From Flavipsychrobacter sp. (GTDB lineage: Bacteria; Bacteroidota; Bacteroidia; Chitinophagales; Chitinophagaceae), in contig JAWKLD010000001.1 in assembly GCA_041392855.1 (NCBI GenBank), positions 1,660,001-1,724,000 on the forward strand: a DNA stretch of 64,000 nucleotides, read 5' to 3'. The translations under genes and the position numbers were made by a program. The notes under the pieces were generated by a model that was not told where the DNA came from, made no database searches, and worked only from the letters and a program-made list of their open reading frames with translations. Shown piece by piece: positions 49,513 through 58,010 of the stretch (position 1 is the first letter of the stretch; each line of letters begins with the position of its first letter).

Positions 49513-50805
49513 TTAAAAGTTTTGTGTGCTTAATAAGTGATATAATATGCCATCAGCAAGGTTTTGTACATACTCCATCCTTGCCTTATTGTATTCTATA
49601 AATATGTTGTTGAATTCATCAAACTCCATCACATCTTCTTTCACGTTCAGCTTAGCTATACGTAGATTTTCCGCTGCTGTTTCCAGTTTATTTTTCAGTA
49701 CGTTCTGCTTGGCGTAAGCGGCTTGGTATTGTGCCATCCAGTCTTCCTGCTGTTGGGTAAGTGTAGCCTTTACCCTGTCTTTTTCCAAGCGGGCGGACTC
49801 CCATTGTAGCTTACTTATTTTTTTAGACGAGCGGTGGAAGTTGCCTTGAAATAAAGGCATGTTTAATCTTAGCCCTACATTGGCCACATCAAATTCTATA
49901 TTGGTAAAGTTGGGTTCAAAATTGGTTTGCATATTATATGCGTACCTCGATGCCAGACTCAACTTAGGCAATACCGCCATTTGCTTTTGCTTGAACGCCA
50001 GCTCCGCTGCACGCACTTTCCAACTTACTTCTTGCCAAGCAGGGCGGTTGGTAATATCTCCTCCTTCATATAATACAGGCCATTCAAAATCGTTTAGCTC
50101 TTCTTTGAGTACTATAGTATCTGTACCTAAAGTTGCATTGAGGGCATTGAGGGCTTGTGCCATACGGCTGGTGTAGCTAATGCGTGTGCTTTTTACATCG
50201 AGTAGTAGGTTTTTAGTACGATTATAATCGGCAGGGTCTACCACCCCTTGTTCATTACGCTCGCTCATGATGCGTAATAGCTCTACTGCTGTTTCTTCAT
50301 TCTCTTTGTTCAGCTCCAGTACTTCACCCGTTACCAATGTTTGGTAGTAGGATTGTATGAGTTGCAAGTGCAAATTTTCCAATGCCGTCTCGCTACTGTA
50401 TTTCTTCTCTTGGTATGCTGCTTTTGCACGTGATAGATTAGCCCAGTTGCTCAGGTCAATAATTGGCACGGTCAACTCTGCACCTGCAGTAAAAGTATAG
50501 GGCAAACCAAACTGTGCTTTAAGGTATGTACCTGGTGCACCGCCCAACGCCTCAGCAGGGATAAGCTGCGTGGCAATGATGGGATAGTAATCGCCCGTAG
50601 CAAAAGCATTTACTTTAGGGTAAACCGTAGATACCGACACTCGTTTTTCCTCCTTAGCCAGTTGGGGCATCAATTGTATTTGCCTTGCTTGCGGACTGTT
50701 CTTATCTGCATACTGCAATAACTCGTCCAGCCCATTAACGATGACCTGTGCCGAGGAGCTTGCAGCGCAAAAGAGTAAAACAATAAATAGGTTCAAAAAT
50801 CGCAT
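49513..50805 (-). CDS. TolC family outer-membrane efflux protein
   Basis: 430 residues with signal peptide (MRFLNLFIVLLFCAASSSAQ) and the two homologous halves of TolC proteins, each with long amphipathic helices (ANLSRAKAAYQEKKYSSETALENLHLQLIQSYY is interrupted here by my reading only; second half LEKDRVKATLTQQQEDWMAQ) and the strand segment VGLRLNMPLFQG. Outer-membrane exit duct of the exporter. First gene of the operon; its promoter is at 50825-50856. Confidence 0.93.
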   Translation of the reverse strand: MRFLNLFIVLLFCAASSSAQVIVNGLDELLQYADKNSPQARQIQLMPQLAKEEKRVSVSTVYPKVNAFATGDYYPIIATQLIPAEALGGAPGTYLKAQFGLPYTFTAGAELTVPIIDLSNWANLSRAKAAYQEKKYSSETALENLHLQLIQSYYQTLVTGEVLELNKENEETAVELLRIMSERNEQGVVDPADYNRTKNLLLDVKSTRISYTSRMAQALNALNATLGTDTIVLKEELNDFEWPVLYEGGDITNRPAWQEVSWKVRAAELAFKQKQMAVLPKLSLASRYAYNMQTNFEPNFTNIEFDVANVGLRLNMPLFQGNFHRSSKKISKLQWESARLEKDRVKATLTQQQEDWMAQYQAAYAKQNVLKNKLETAAENLRIAKLNVKEDVMEFDEFNNIFIEYNKARMEYVQNLADGILYHLLSTQNF

Positions 50806-50824
50806 GGTGCAATATTTTATACTA

Positions 50825-50856
50825 CAAAGAGATAAAATATCTATATCTACTACAAA
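50825..50856 (-). promoter_or_regulatory. promoter of the exporter operon with a palindrome in its spacer
   Basis: Minus strand: TTTG (50856-50853), 20 bp, then TCTCTTTG (50832-50825; one mismatch to TAnnTTTG), 19 bp before the TolC start. The palindrome AGATA-AAA-TATCT (50830-50842) sits in the spacer against the -7 element, a typical operator position. Confidence 0.6.
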
Positions 50857-50914
50857 TGAGAATCAAGGAAACGACAATATTTTACACCGAGACAGATTTT
50901 ATTTTTCTAAAATA

Positions 50915-50945
50915 TTTGGTGTTTTGAAAAAAGCCACTACCTTTG
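50915..50945 (+). promoter_or_regulatory. consensus promoter of tetR (TTTG-N19-TACCTTTG)
   Basis: TTTG at 50915-50918, exactly 19 bp, TACCTTTG at 50938-50945. The transcript starts within the operator that follows. Confidence 0.85.
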
Positions 50946-50960
50946 TAAGTAATTACTCAC
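50945..50960 (+). promoter_or_regulatory. putative TetR operator 1
   Basis: Near-palindrome GTAAGTAATTACTCAC overlapping the last base of the -7 element and the expected start point of the tetR transcript. A related sequence occurs at 51514 before the dehydrogenase operon. Confidence 0.55.
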
Positions 50961-50967
50961 ATACAAA

Positions 50968-51489
50968 ATGACAGAGAAACAAGAAAATATTCTATTGACC
51001 GCCTTAGAGCTTTTTGCTACACAGGGATACCATGCCGTATCTACCAGCAAGATAGCAAAGCAGGCAGGTGTGTCAGAAGCATTGATCTTTCGTCATTTTG
51101 AGAATAAAGAGGGGTTGCTGGATGCTATTAAATGCGTAGCCGAAGAGAAGATGAAAACTATAATGGCTGATATAGTGATGAGCAGCGACCCTAAAGAGGT
51201 ACTAAGAAAGGCTATCATCATGCCTTTTGGCATAGATAAAAAGGAGTACAAGATGTGGCGACTCACCTATGCATTGAAATGGCAAATGGGCAATTATAAC
51301 CCTAAAAAAATGGAGCCGTTAAAAATGGCTTTAACCAATGCTTTCGAAAAACTGGGCTATGAAGACCCTAAATCGGAAACAGAACTTATTACTATGTTTT
51401 TAGATGGTGCAGCAACAGCCATACTACTACACGAACCTGATAATAAAAAAGACATCATGACTTCTTTGTTGAACAAATACGACTTGTAA
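50968..51489 (+). CDS. TetR family transcriptional regulator
   Basis: 173 residues. N-terminal HTH of the TetR type: ILLTALELFATQGYHAVSTS, KIAKQAGVSEALIFRHFENK, EGLLDAI. The C-terminal ligand/dimer domain has no recognisable ligand motif. Divergent from the exporter operon and upstream of two dehydrogenase genes. The paired operators at 50945 and 51514 suggest it represses itself and the dehydrogenase operon. Confidence 0.93.
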   Translation: MTEKQENILLTALELFATQGYHAVSTSKIAKQAGVSEALIFRHFENKEGLLDAIKCVAEEKMKTIMADIVMSSDPKEVLRKAIIMPFGIDKKEYKMWRLTYALKWQMGNYNPKKMEPLKMALTNAFEKLGYEDPKSETELITMFLDGAATAILLHEPDNKKDIMTSLLNKYDL

Positions 51490-51492
51490 CTT

Positions 51493-51500
51493 TTTATTTG
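51493..51500 (+). promoter_or_regulatory. -7 element TTTATTTG before the dehydrogenase operon
   Basis: One mismatch to TAnnTTTG, with TTG 21 bp upstream (51469-51471). Operator 2 lies 14 bp downstream. Confidence 0.45.
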
Positions 51501-51513
51501 CCCAACAATGTAA

Positions 51514-51529
51514 GTAAGTAATCACTTAA
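51514..51529 (+). promoter_or_regulatory. putative TetR operator 2
   Basis: GTAAGTAATCACTTAA matches operator 1 at GTAAGTAAT.ACT.A and forms its own dyad (TAAGT/ACTTA). It lies in the leader of the small gene at 51543. Confidence 0.55.
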
Positions 51530-51542
51530 CAAAACTATAACA

Positions 51543-51650
51543 ATGAGCAGACTAGCCAAAGTGAAGAAGCAAATACAAAAAGTATTGGAACAGCTGAGAC
51601 CACAACCTAAAAAACAGTTGATACCTATACCCATATCTAATAAACAATAA
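51543..51650 (+). CDS. 35-residue basic helical peptide
   Basis: ATG 51543: MSRLAKVKKQIQKVLEQLRP, then QPKKQLIPIPISNKQ and a stop. A basic amphipathic helix with a proline-rich tail, between the TetR operator and the first dehydrogenase (28 bp gap), in the same direction. It could be a leader peptide or a small protein; codon pattern and clean context favour translation. No family known. Confidence 0.45.
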   Translation: MSRLAKVKKQIQKVLEQLRPQPKKQLIPIPISNKQ

Positions 51651-51678
51651 AACGCAACAGCATAAAAAAACTATAAAT

Positions 51679-52458
51679 ATGAGCAAGACAGCATTGATAA
51701 CAGGAGCATCATCGGGTATAGGCGAAGAACTAGCGCGCATACATGCCGATGCGGGAGACAACTTGGTAATAGTAGCCCGTAGTGAAAACAAGCTATATGC
51801 ATTGAAAAAAGAACTGGAAGCTACCTATGACATCAAGGTGATGTATCTGGTAAAAGACCTAACACAACCTACTGCCCCTAAGGAGGTGTATGATGAAGTA
51901 AAGCAAGCAGGCATAGAGATAGACTACCTCATCAACAATGCGGGCTTTGGTGGCTTGGGCAAGTTTCATGAGCGGGATTGGGAGAAAGACCTTGCCATGA
52001 TCAACCTGAACATTGTTGCGCTAACAGCGCTCACCCGTTTCTTCCTGCCTGACATGGTGCAGCGCAATAGTGGTAAAATTCTTAACGTATCCTCAACAGC
52101 ATCTTTAGTAGCTGGCCCTTTACAAGCGGTGTACTATGCTACCAAGGCTTACGTCACTTCTTTTAGCAATGCCATAGCAGAAGAGTTACATGATACGAAC
52201 ATCACCGTAACGGCACTACTACCCGGTGCTACGGAAACACAATTTGGCAGTGTATCGGGCATGGACAAAACAGAGATGTTCCAAAAAACAGTAAGCGCCC
52301 GCTCTGTAGCACAAGATGGCTACAACGGTATGATGGAAGGCAAACTGGATGTAATATCTGGGTTAAGCTTTGCCAATAGAATATTGATGAGCATAGCACC
52401 TATGATGCCTAAAAAAATAGCATTGAAACAAATACGCCAAATGCAAGAAGTAAAATAA
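51679..52458 (+). CDS. short-chain dehydrogenase/reductase
   Basis: 259 residues of the SDR superfamily: cofactor loop TGASSGIGEELAR near 8-20, LINNAGFGGLG (NAG motif), the catalytic serine in LNVSSTASL and the pair Y..K in YYATKAYV. The R after the second strand (VARSENKL) favours NADP(H). The C-terminal part lacks clear substrate clues. Forms an operon with the second SDR gene 42 bp downstream, probably controlled by TetR. Confidence 0.93.
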   Translation: MSKTALITGASSGIGEELARIHADAGDNLVIVARSENKLYALKKELEATYDIKVMYLVKDLTQPTAPKEVYDEVKQAGIEIDYLINNAGFGGLGKFHERDWEKDLAMINLNIVALTALTRFFLPDMVQRNSGKILNVSSTASLVAGPLQAVYYATKAYVTSFSNAIAEELHDTNITVTALLPGATETQFGSVSGMDKTEMFQKTVSARSVAQDGYNGMMEGKLDVISGLSFANRILMSIAPMMPKKIALKQIRQMQEVK

Positions 52459-52500
52459 AAACAACGATCAAATCATAATAACAACAACAAAAAAGCGATC

Positions 52501-53322
52501 ATGCAAAAGACAATATTAATAACAGGGGCAAGCAGTGGTATAGGTAAAGCAACAGCACAATTATTTCAAGAAAAAGGTTGGAATGTAATTGCTACCATGC
52601 GCACACCCGAAAAAGAAGAAGACCTAACAAAGCTAGACAATGTACTGGTAACCAAACTGGATGTACAAGACAATGCTTCTATCAACAATGCTATACAAGC
52701 AGGTATTGAAAAATTTGGGAAAATAGATGTACTGCTCAACAATGCAGGCTATGGTTTGGCAGGCACTTTTGAGTCGATGAGCAAGGAAGTGATCACTCGC
52801 CAGTTTGAAGTAAATGTATTTGGGTTGTTTGACGTAACCAAAGCGATACTACCTCATTTTAGAGCTAACAAAGCAGGAACCATCATAAACATTTCATCGG
52901 TAGGTGGCAGAATGACCTTCCCGCTATTCTCTTTATACCATGGCACTAAGTTTGCCGTTGAAGGTTTTAGCGAATCATTGCATTACGAATTAAAGCCTCT
53001 AGGTATAAAAGTAAAGATCGTAGAGCCAGGGTTTGTGAAAACTGAGTTTGCAGGGCGCTCTTTAGATTTCCAGCATGATCAGAACTTAGAAGAATACAAT
53101 GCATTTGTAGGGCATGTTATGAATGTCTTTGGAGAGCGCTCTGCAACAGATGCAGGAAGCACCCCTGATATGACGGCGGGCAATATTTACCATGCAGCTA
53201 CTGATGGTACAGACACATTGCGCTATCGTGCAGGTGCGGATGCAGAGCAACTTTTAGAAGCACGCAGCACTATGACTGATGAAGCATTTATCGGAATGAT
53301 GAACGAAAGGTTTTCTTTATAG
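52501..53322 (+). CDS. short-chain dehydrogenase/reductase
   Basis: 273 residues: ITGASSGIGKATAQLF, DVLLNNAGYGLAGTFE, the serine in INISSVGGRM and Y-HGT-K in SLYHGTKFAVEGFSESL. The GFSESLHYELKPLGIKVKIVEPG stretch is typical of the classical SDRs related to retinol/ketosteroid-like enzymes. Only distantly similar to the preceding SDR, so not a recent duplicate. Substrate unknown; TetR-linked SDR pairs often act on xenobiotic carbonyls. Confidence 0.93.
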   Translation: MQKTILITGASSGIGKATAQLFQEKGWNVIATMRTPEKEEDLTKLDNVLVTKLDVQDNASINNAIQAGIEKFGKIDVLLNNAGYGLAGTFESMSKEVITRQFEVNVFGLFDVTKAILPHFRANKAGTIINISSVGGRMTFPLFSLYHGTKFAVEGFSESLHYELKPLGIKVKIVEPGFVKTEFAGRSLDFQHDQNLEEYNAFVGHVMNVFGERSATDAGSTPDMTAGNIYHAATDGTDTLRYRAGADAEQLLEARSTMTDEAFIGMMNERFSL

Positions 53323-53339
53323 TAGTGTTGTTTATTACT

Positions 53340-53365
53340 CCTCCTCGGCATTGATGTCGAGGAGG
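53340..53365. terminator. stem-loop after the SDR operon
   Basis: CCTCCTCG/CGAGGAGG with a 10-base loop, 17 bp after the stop; no T run follows. Confidence 0.5.
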
Positions 53366-53391
53366 CATTAATCTCTAGTAAAACAGAAGTT

Positions 53392-54522
53392 TTGATCAAG
53401 AAACTAATAAAGATGATAGTCATAACTATATTAAGTATTGTAGGTTCGCTGGGTTTGATTACCATAGTGTTTGTCAATACCAGTCCGCAGTTTGGTGGCA
53501 AGCCTACCAAAGCACAACAAGAACTCTATGCACAAACGGGGCACTATGAAGAGGGGAAGTTTGTGAACCAAATACCATCGGAGATGGAGGTAGGTTTAAA
53601 AGATATGCCCTCACTTATCTATAAGCAATTCAAGAGCGACCCCGACCGACAACCACGCATAAAATTTCCTGTGCAGCATATCGACTCTATGGAGATAGAA
53701 CAAAAGCCCGACTCTATTACAAGGCTTACTTGGTTTGGGCACTCAGCATTCTTACTGGAGATAGCAGGTAAGAAAATATTGCTCGACCCTATGTTTGGCG
53801 ATGTACCTGCACCGCATCCGTGGCTGGGCAAATCGCGCTACTCCAATGGCTTACCTATAGAGATAGAAAAGCTACCGAAGATAGATGCCATCATCATGTC
53901 GCACGACCACTACGACCATTTGGATTATGGCAGTATCATGAAGCTAAAAGAAAAGACAGAACAGTTTTATATGCCACTAGGAGTAGGTGCACATTTCAGA
54001 AAATGGGGCGTAGATGATAGCCGCATACACGAGCTGGACTGGTGGGAAGATATTACGCTGGATAGCTTGACGTTTACCTGTACTCCTGCGCGTCATTTTT
54101 CGGGCAGAGGATTTACCAGAGCCAATACATTATGGAGCTCTTGGGTAATACAGTCGCCAGAGAAGAATATCTACTTCAGTGGGGATAGTGGTTATGGTCC
54201 ACACTTTAAAAAGATAGGTGAAAAGTTTGGCAGCTTTGACTATGCTATGATGGAGTGCGGACAGTACAACGAGAAATGGCAAGCGATACATATGATGCCT
54301 GAAGAAACCATACAGGCAGCTATAGACATCAATGCACAAATAACACAGCCCATACATTGGGGTGCCTTCACCCTATCGCTACACAGCTGGACAGACCCAA
54401 TAGAACGCGCTACGAAAGAAGCTAATAGACTGGATGTAAAACTGTGCACCCCTGCCATAGGTGAGCCCGTATTAATTGGACAAAGCTACCCTGCCGAGCA
54501 ATGGTGGACGAATTTTAAATAA
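53392..54522 (+). CDS. membrane-anchored MBL-fold metallo-hydrolase (UlaG/NAPE-PLD-like)
   Basis: 376 residues from TTG 53392 (ATG 53413 is an alternative). One N-terminal helix (MIVITILSIVGSLGLITIVF) anchors it, then a metallo-beta-lactamase fold: WFGHSAFLLEIAGKKILLDP, metal motif SHDHYDHLD (HxHxDH), a histidine in TPARHFSG, the aspartate in YFSGDSGYG and a last histidine in IHWGAFTL. This order is that of the lipid-cleaving NAPE-PLD and UlaG-like branch. Probably a periplasmic-side hydrolase of phospholipid or sugar-lactone type; substrate uncertain. Confidence 0.9.
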   Translation: MIKKLIKMIVITILSIVGSLGLITIVFVNTSPQFGGKPTKAQQELYAQTGHYEEGKFVNQIPSEMEVGLKDMPSLIYKQFKSDPDRQPRIKFPVQHIDSMEIEQKPDSITRLTWFGHSAFLLEIAGKKILLDPMFGDVPAPHPWLGKSRYSNGLPIEIEKLPKIDAIIMSHDHYDHLDYGSIMKLKEKTEQFYMPLGVGAHFRKWGVDDSRIHELDWWEDITLDSLTFTCTPARHFSGRGFTRANTLWSSWVIQSPEKNIYFSGDSGYGPHFKKIGEKFGSFDYAMMECGQYNEKWQAIHMMPEETIQAAIDINAQITQPIHWGAFTLSLHSWTDPIERATKEANRLDVKLCTPAIGEPVLIGQSYPAEQWWTNFK

Positions 54523-54560
54523 CAATATTGTATTTTAAATAGCAGAAACTACAGCTAGCT

Positions 54561-55598
54561 ATGTTCATCAATAAACATTTTACGGTAAAAGAGGTGATGC
54601 AATTTTCGGGCAGACACCTTATATGGTTGACCACGTGGGCGGTATTCATAACAGCCTTGTTTGAGTTTACCCATTGGGAATGGATGAGCATACCATGGTT
54701 GCCGCTGGCAGCTATTGGTACGGCTGTGGCTTTTTACTTAGGCTTTAAAAACAACAGCGCCTACGACCGCCTATGGGAAGCCCGAAAAATATGGGGTGCT
54801 ATTGTAAACAGTAGTCGTATGTGGGGCGCTACTACACGTAGCTTCGTCAGTAACCAGTTTACAGACAAAACACATAGCGAAGCAGAGCTACAAGAGATAC
54901 ACCGCAAGCTGCTCTACCGACACATAGGCTGGCTATATGCACTGCGCGGGCAACTGCTTGTACCTACACCCTGGGAGCACATCAGCCAGAGCAAACACTA
55001 CCGAAAAGTAGCAGAGCAATATAAAGAGATGTGGGGCGTGGGCATGAATGACGAAGATGTAACCAAAGAACAAATAGCTCTACACCTACCTGCCGACGAA
55101 CTGGAAAGATTGAAAAGTTATAAAAACACCGCTACACAGATCATCGACCAGCAGTCGCAAGACCTAAAAGAACTAAGAAGCCAAAACCTGATAGACGACT
55201 TCCGCCATATGGAGTTGCAAAAGATACTCAACGACTTTTACATTCATCAAGGCAAGGCAGAGCGCATTAAGAAGTTCCCATTGCCAAGACAGTATGGTAG
55301 TGCCAGTTTTATATTCGTGAGTCTGTTCATTTTCTTATTGCCCTTTGGCATCGTTTCCGAGTTTCATAAGCTGGGTGAGTTTGCCGTGTGGTTGTCTGTA
55401 CCATTTATTGTAATAGTAGGCTGGGTATTTGTGATGATGGAGCTGATAGGCGACTATTCTGAAAACCCCTTTGAAGGGCTGGGCAATGATATACCCATGC
55501 TCTCCCTCTGCCGCACTATAGAGATAGACCTCAAAGAAATGCTGGGCGAAGACAATATTCCTCCAGCTATAGAATCGAGAGGGTCGGTGTTGATATAG
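54561..55598 (+). CDS. bestrophin family ion channel
   Basis: 345 residues. Matches bacterial bestrophin/UPF0187 proteins: LIWLTTWAVFITALF, then SIPWLPLAAIGTAVAFYLGFKNNSAYDRLWEAR is represented here by the pieces GTAVAFYLGFKNNSAYDR and WEARKIWGAIVNSSR, and the C-terminal PFEGLGNDIPMLSLCRTIE. Four membrane helices (about 20-40, 45-62, 240-262, 272-292). Prokaryotic homologues form pentameric channels for monovalent ions. No regulatory domain is attached. Monocistronic or read together with 55634. Confidence 0.93.
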   Translation: MFINKHFTVKEVMQFSGRHLIWLTTWAVFITALFEFTHWEWMSIPWLPLAAIGTAVAFYLGFKNNSAYDRLWEARKIWGAIVNSSRMWGATTRSFVSNQFTDKTHSEAELQEIHRKLLYRHIGWLYALRGQLLVPTPWEHISQSKHYRKVAEQYKEMWGVGMNDEDVTKEQIALHLPADELERLKSYKNTATQIIDQQSQDLKELRSQNLIDDFRHMELQKILNDFYIHQGKAERIKKFPLPRQYGSASFIFVSLFIFLLPFGIVSEFHKLGEFAVWLSVPFIVIVGWVFVMMELIGDYSENPFEGLGNDIPMLSLCRTIEIDLKEMLGEDNIPPAIESRGSVLI

Positions 55599-55633
55599 TA
55601 TAGATATTAGAATTATATAGTATTTTGTTGGGA

Positions 55634-56074
55634 ATGGAAGAGCGTTTAGTACTCACTAATGGTTACCGATGGATACGATGGCTGTTTGTACCCATAGGGT
55701 TTGGTGTGCTCTTGGAGCTGGTCAATACCGATGGGTATACCCTACTCAAGTCTGGCATACTACTCGGATGCATTCTGTTTTACTTTATTTTTTGGAGTGT
55801 CCGCAAAATACGTTTCGACAATACTAACCTATACGTGATAAAAGGTAATAGAGAAAAACTAGTGCCCTTGAAAAACATCAAAAAACTGGCCAAAAGCAGA
55901 GCCAAAGTAAATGGGGAACGTTTTTGGATCATCACCTTCGAAGAGGATCATCAAGAAAAAAAGCTACGTTACTTTTCTTCGTTCATCAACGGCAATAACA
56001 AAACCTTTAAAGCTGCTATACAAAAAGCCAATCCGGATGTAGTAATATGGGAGCATCCGTTTTTTAATCATTAG
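55634..56074 (+). CDS. two-helix membrane protein with PH-like domain
   Basis: 146 residues from ATG 55634 (TTG codons upstream). Two membrane helices near 14-30 and 38-55, then a compact beta-rich domain (IRFDNTNLYVIKGNREKLVPL, RFWIITFEED, LRYFSSF) ending with a helix, reminiscent of bacterial PH-like domains. No catalytic residues. It follows bestrophin by 35 bp in the same direction. Exact family not recognised. Confidence 0.6.
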   Translation: MEERLVLTNGYRWIRWLFVPIGFGVLLELVNTDGYTLLKSGILLGCILFYFIFWSVRKIRFDNTNLYVIKGNREKLVPLKNIKKLAKSRAKVNGERFWIITFEEDHQEKKLRYFSSFINGNNKTFKAAIQKANPDVVIWEHPFFNH

Positions 56075-56109
56075 CATTGTTTTACTATTTTTATAGGAAA
56101 CACCCAACC

Positions 56110-57105
56110 ATGGCAGATAATTGTACTATTAACGTAAGTAATTATAGTATTGCAAATGTTAACAATGGCACATATCGACTTAATATCTCCAAATTAGACA
56201 TCGCAAGAGGTATTCTTTTAAACGGCAAGACACATTGGTCACAATTAATAAAAACTCCTCGCGTTACCTTTTGGGGCTTTTTAGCTAACTGGAGTAACTT
56301 AATAATATATATTAACGACTATCCAGAGCTTTCACTTTCAAATAATTTCACCTTATTAGACCCACAGAATAAAACACCATTATCATACAATATAGGGATG
56401 GGGATAGCTAAAATTGTTTCAGAAAGAATATTGAAAGTCGCATACTTACAACATGTTGGAGATTTAGTAAAGAAAGGTATAATACAAATAACATCAGGGT
56501 CAAATGAACAAGGAGATTTAGTAGGGTTAGATAAGAATTATGAGTGGCATGTTGTTGAAGCAAAAGGAAGAAGTAACCCAATTACAAACAAAGACAGAAC
56601 ACAGGCAAAAAGACAAGCACAAAAAATATCATCTATAAACGGCGCTACTCCTAAATCAAACGGTTATTGCATTACATATTTAGACATTCAACGTAATCGT
56701 ATTGAATTATGCGACCCTCCTCCTCCGGAAGTTTCTACAGCCATAACTATACAAGAAAAAGCTTACATAAAAGAATATTATGACAAGTTATTCAAACCCA
56801 CATATAATCAAGATTCTTACGAAAGATTAATTATAATAAGCTTGCAGTTAGAGTTTGTTTTATTTAGAATAAGTTTTGATAAAAAAAACCTATTCTTCGG
56901 TGTAGAAAAACATATCTACAATGATTTGAGGAATGGAGGGAATAACATTCAAGAAATATATAATAGTAGACAAGAGTTTTTTGAAAGATTAAACTTAACA
57001 TCTTTAAATGATATAAGTATTGGATTAGACGGTACTATTCTATTAAGAAACGAACAAAACAAATTTCTAAGGGACAATAAAAACATACGATTTATACAAC
57101 CTTAA
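56110..57105 (+). CDS. orphan protein with PD-(D/E)XK nuclease-like motif
   Basis: 331 residues from ATG 56110 (a TTG frame begins at 56077). Soluble. A candidate active site reads helix E105 (GIAKIVSERIL), D136/D141 (EQGDLVGLDKN), E150-A-K152 (WHVVEAKGRS), then a helix with Q166/Q171 (RTQAKRQAQKI), the QxxxQ-like element seen in several PD-(D/E)XK families. The rest is unassigned. AT-rich compared with neighbours and alone, like the gene at 2423. Nuclease activity is inferred; a restriction or defence role would need testing. Confidence 0.55.
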   Translation: MADNCTINVSNYSIANVNNGTYRLNISKLDIARGILLNGKTHWSQLIKTPRVTFWGFLANWSNLIIYINDYPELSLSNNFTLLDPQNKTPLSYNIGMGIAKIVSERILKVAYLQHVGDLVKKGIIQITSGSNEQGDLVGLDKNYEWHVVEAKGRSNPITNKDRTQAKRQAQKISSINGATPKSNGYCITYLDIQRNRIELCDPPPPEVSTAITIQEKAYIKEYYDKLFKPTYNQDSYERLIIISLQLEFVLFRISFDKKNLFFGVEKHIYNDLRNGGNNIQEIYNSRQEFFERLNLTSLNDISIGLDGTILLRNEQNKFLRDNKNIRFIQP

Positions 57106-57201
57106 AATCACTCACACTATATTTTAAACATAGTCCCCTCCTAGCTATCATACCCTATTCTTACTAAAGCCTCCTATCCGTATGCTAAATATTTATCATA
57201 A

Positions 57202-57260
57202 AAATTGGGTAATGATAGGCATGTTACTACACAAAGTAGCTTCTCATCATTACCCAATTT
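57202..57260. terminator. perfect 15-bp inverted repeat with inner stem
   Basis: AAATTGGGTAATGAT (57202-57216) and its exact complement (57246-57260) enclose an inner CTAC/GTAG stem. It ends in T on both strands and lies between convergent genes, so it is probably a bidirectional terminator. Confidence 0.6.
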
Positions 57261-57275
57261 CTACTTACTATACTC

Positions 57276-57959
57276 CTACCTATCACTAGGCTTTACTTCT
57301 TCCCCTCTGCCATAGCCATTTCTTGGGCCAAAGCCTGTATTGTTGGCTGCTTTATCTACCTCCTCATCTACTTTTTGCCAAAAGTCTTTGCCATATTTTC
57401 TGAAGAGTATTTTTTCCGCTTCTCGGTTGTAGCATAGTAGTGTGTCGTCAACTACGCAGCCCATCATGACATAGTTCAGGTTGTACTTTTCTTTTAGCAG
57501 CTCCCTTTTTATATCGTGAGGAAAATCACCTGCTGGCAAGCCAAACATGTAATACTTCAATTCTTTATTATAGTTGTCCTTCCTCGCCATATTCAGCGCA
57601 CGCACACATGCTCTGTCTTTTTCATCCACAGCAGCTATCTCTGCAGTCTGGGGTTCTCTAGCAGCTGTTGCTATAGGGTTGGCTGCCGCTACTGGTACAT
57701 CGTGCATGTCCACTGCATAAGAAACCGGCTTTTGTCCTAAGCCCAGTTTTGCTGCATCTAGGTCTTCAGCTTGTCGCTGTGTTTTATCTTTGATATAGAT
57801 GCTGGACACTACAATTGTAGCACTCGTGCTATTGGCAGGAGGTGCTTTGTGAGCTTCAGTAATAGTAGTTGCATTTATATCTTGTGGTGCTGCATGTTGC
57901 GCACCTACGGTAAAACTATTTAGTACTATCGCTATTGTAAGAATTGTTATATATCTCAT
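57276..57959 (-). CDS. secreted protein, unknown
   Basis: 227 residues with signal peptide MRYITILTIAIVLNSFTVGAQ. The first ~100 residues are low-complexity (A, T, P, S), the C-terminal half is helical and charged with two cysteines (ACVRALNMARKD, MMGCVVDDTLLCYN). No lipobox, no T9SS sorting domain and no known family. Periplasmic. It follows psd on the same strand by 51 bp, so it might be read with it, though its function cannot be linked. Confidence 0.65.
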   Translation of the reverse strand: MRYITILTIAIVLNSFTVGAQHAAPQDINATTITEAHKAPPANSTSATIVVSSIYIKDKTQRQAEDLDAAKLGLGQKPVSYAVDMHDVPVAAANPIATAAREPQTAEIAAVDEKDRACVRALNMARKDNYNKELKYYMFGLPAGDFPHDIKRELLKEKYNLNYVMMGCVVDDTLLCYNREAEKILFRKYGKDFWQKVDEEVDKAANNTGFGPRNGYGRGEEVKPSDR

Positions 57960-58010
57960 AGTAGTTCGTTTACTATGAGGATGCAGGCATGGCTATTATT
58001 CCATAAATAT

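Noticed and set aside
57202..57260. Inverted repeat considered as a miniature transposon
   Set aside because: No target-site duplication or second copy was seen in the window; position between convergent genes favours a terminator.
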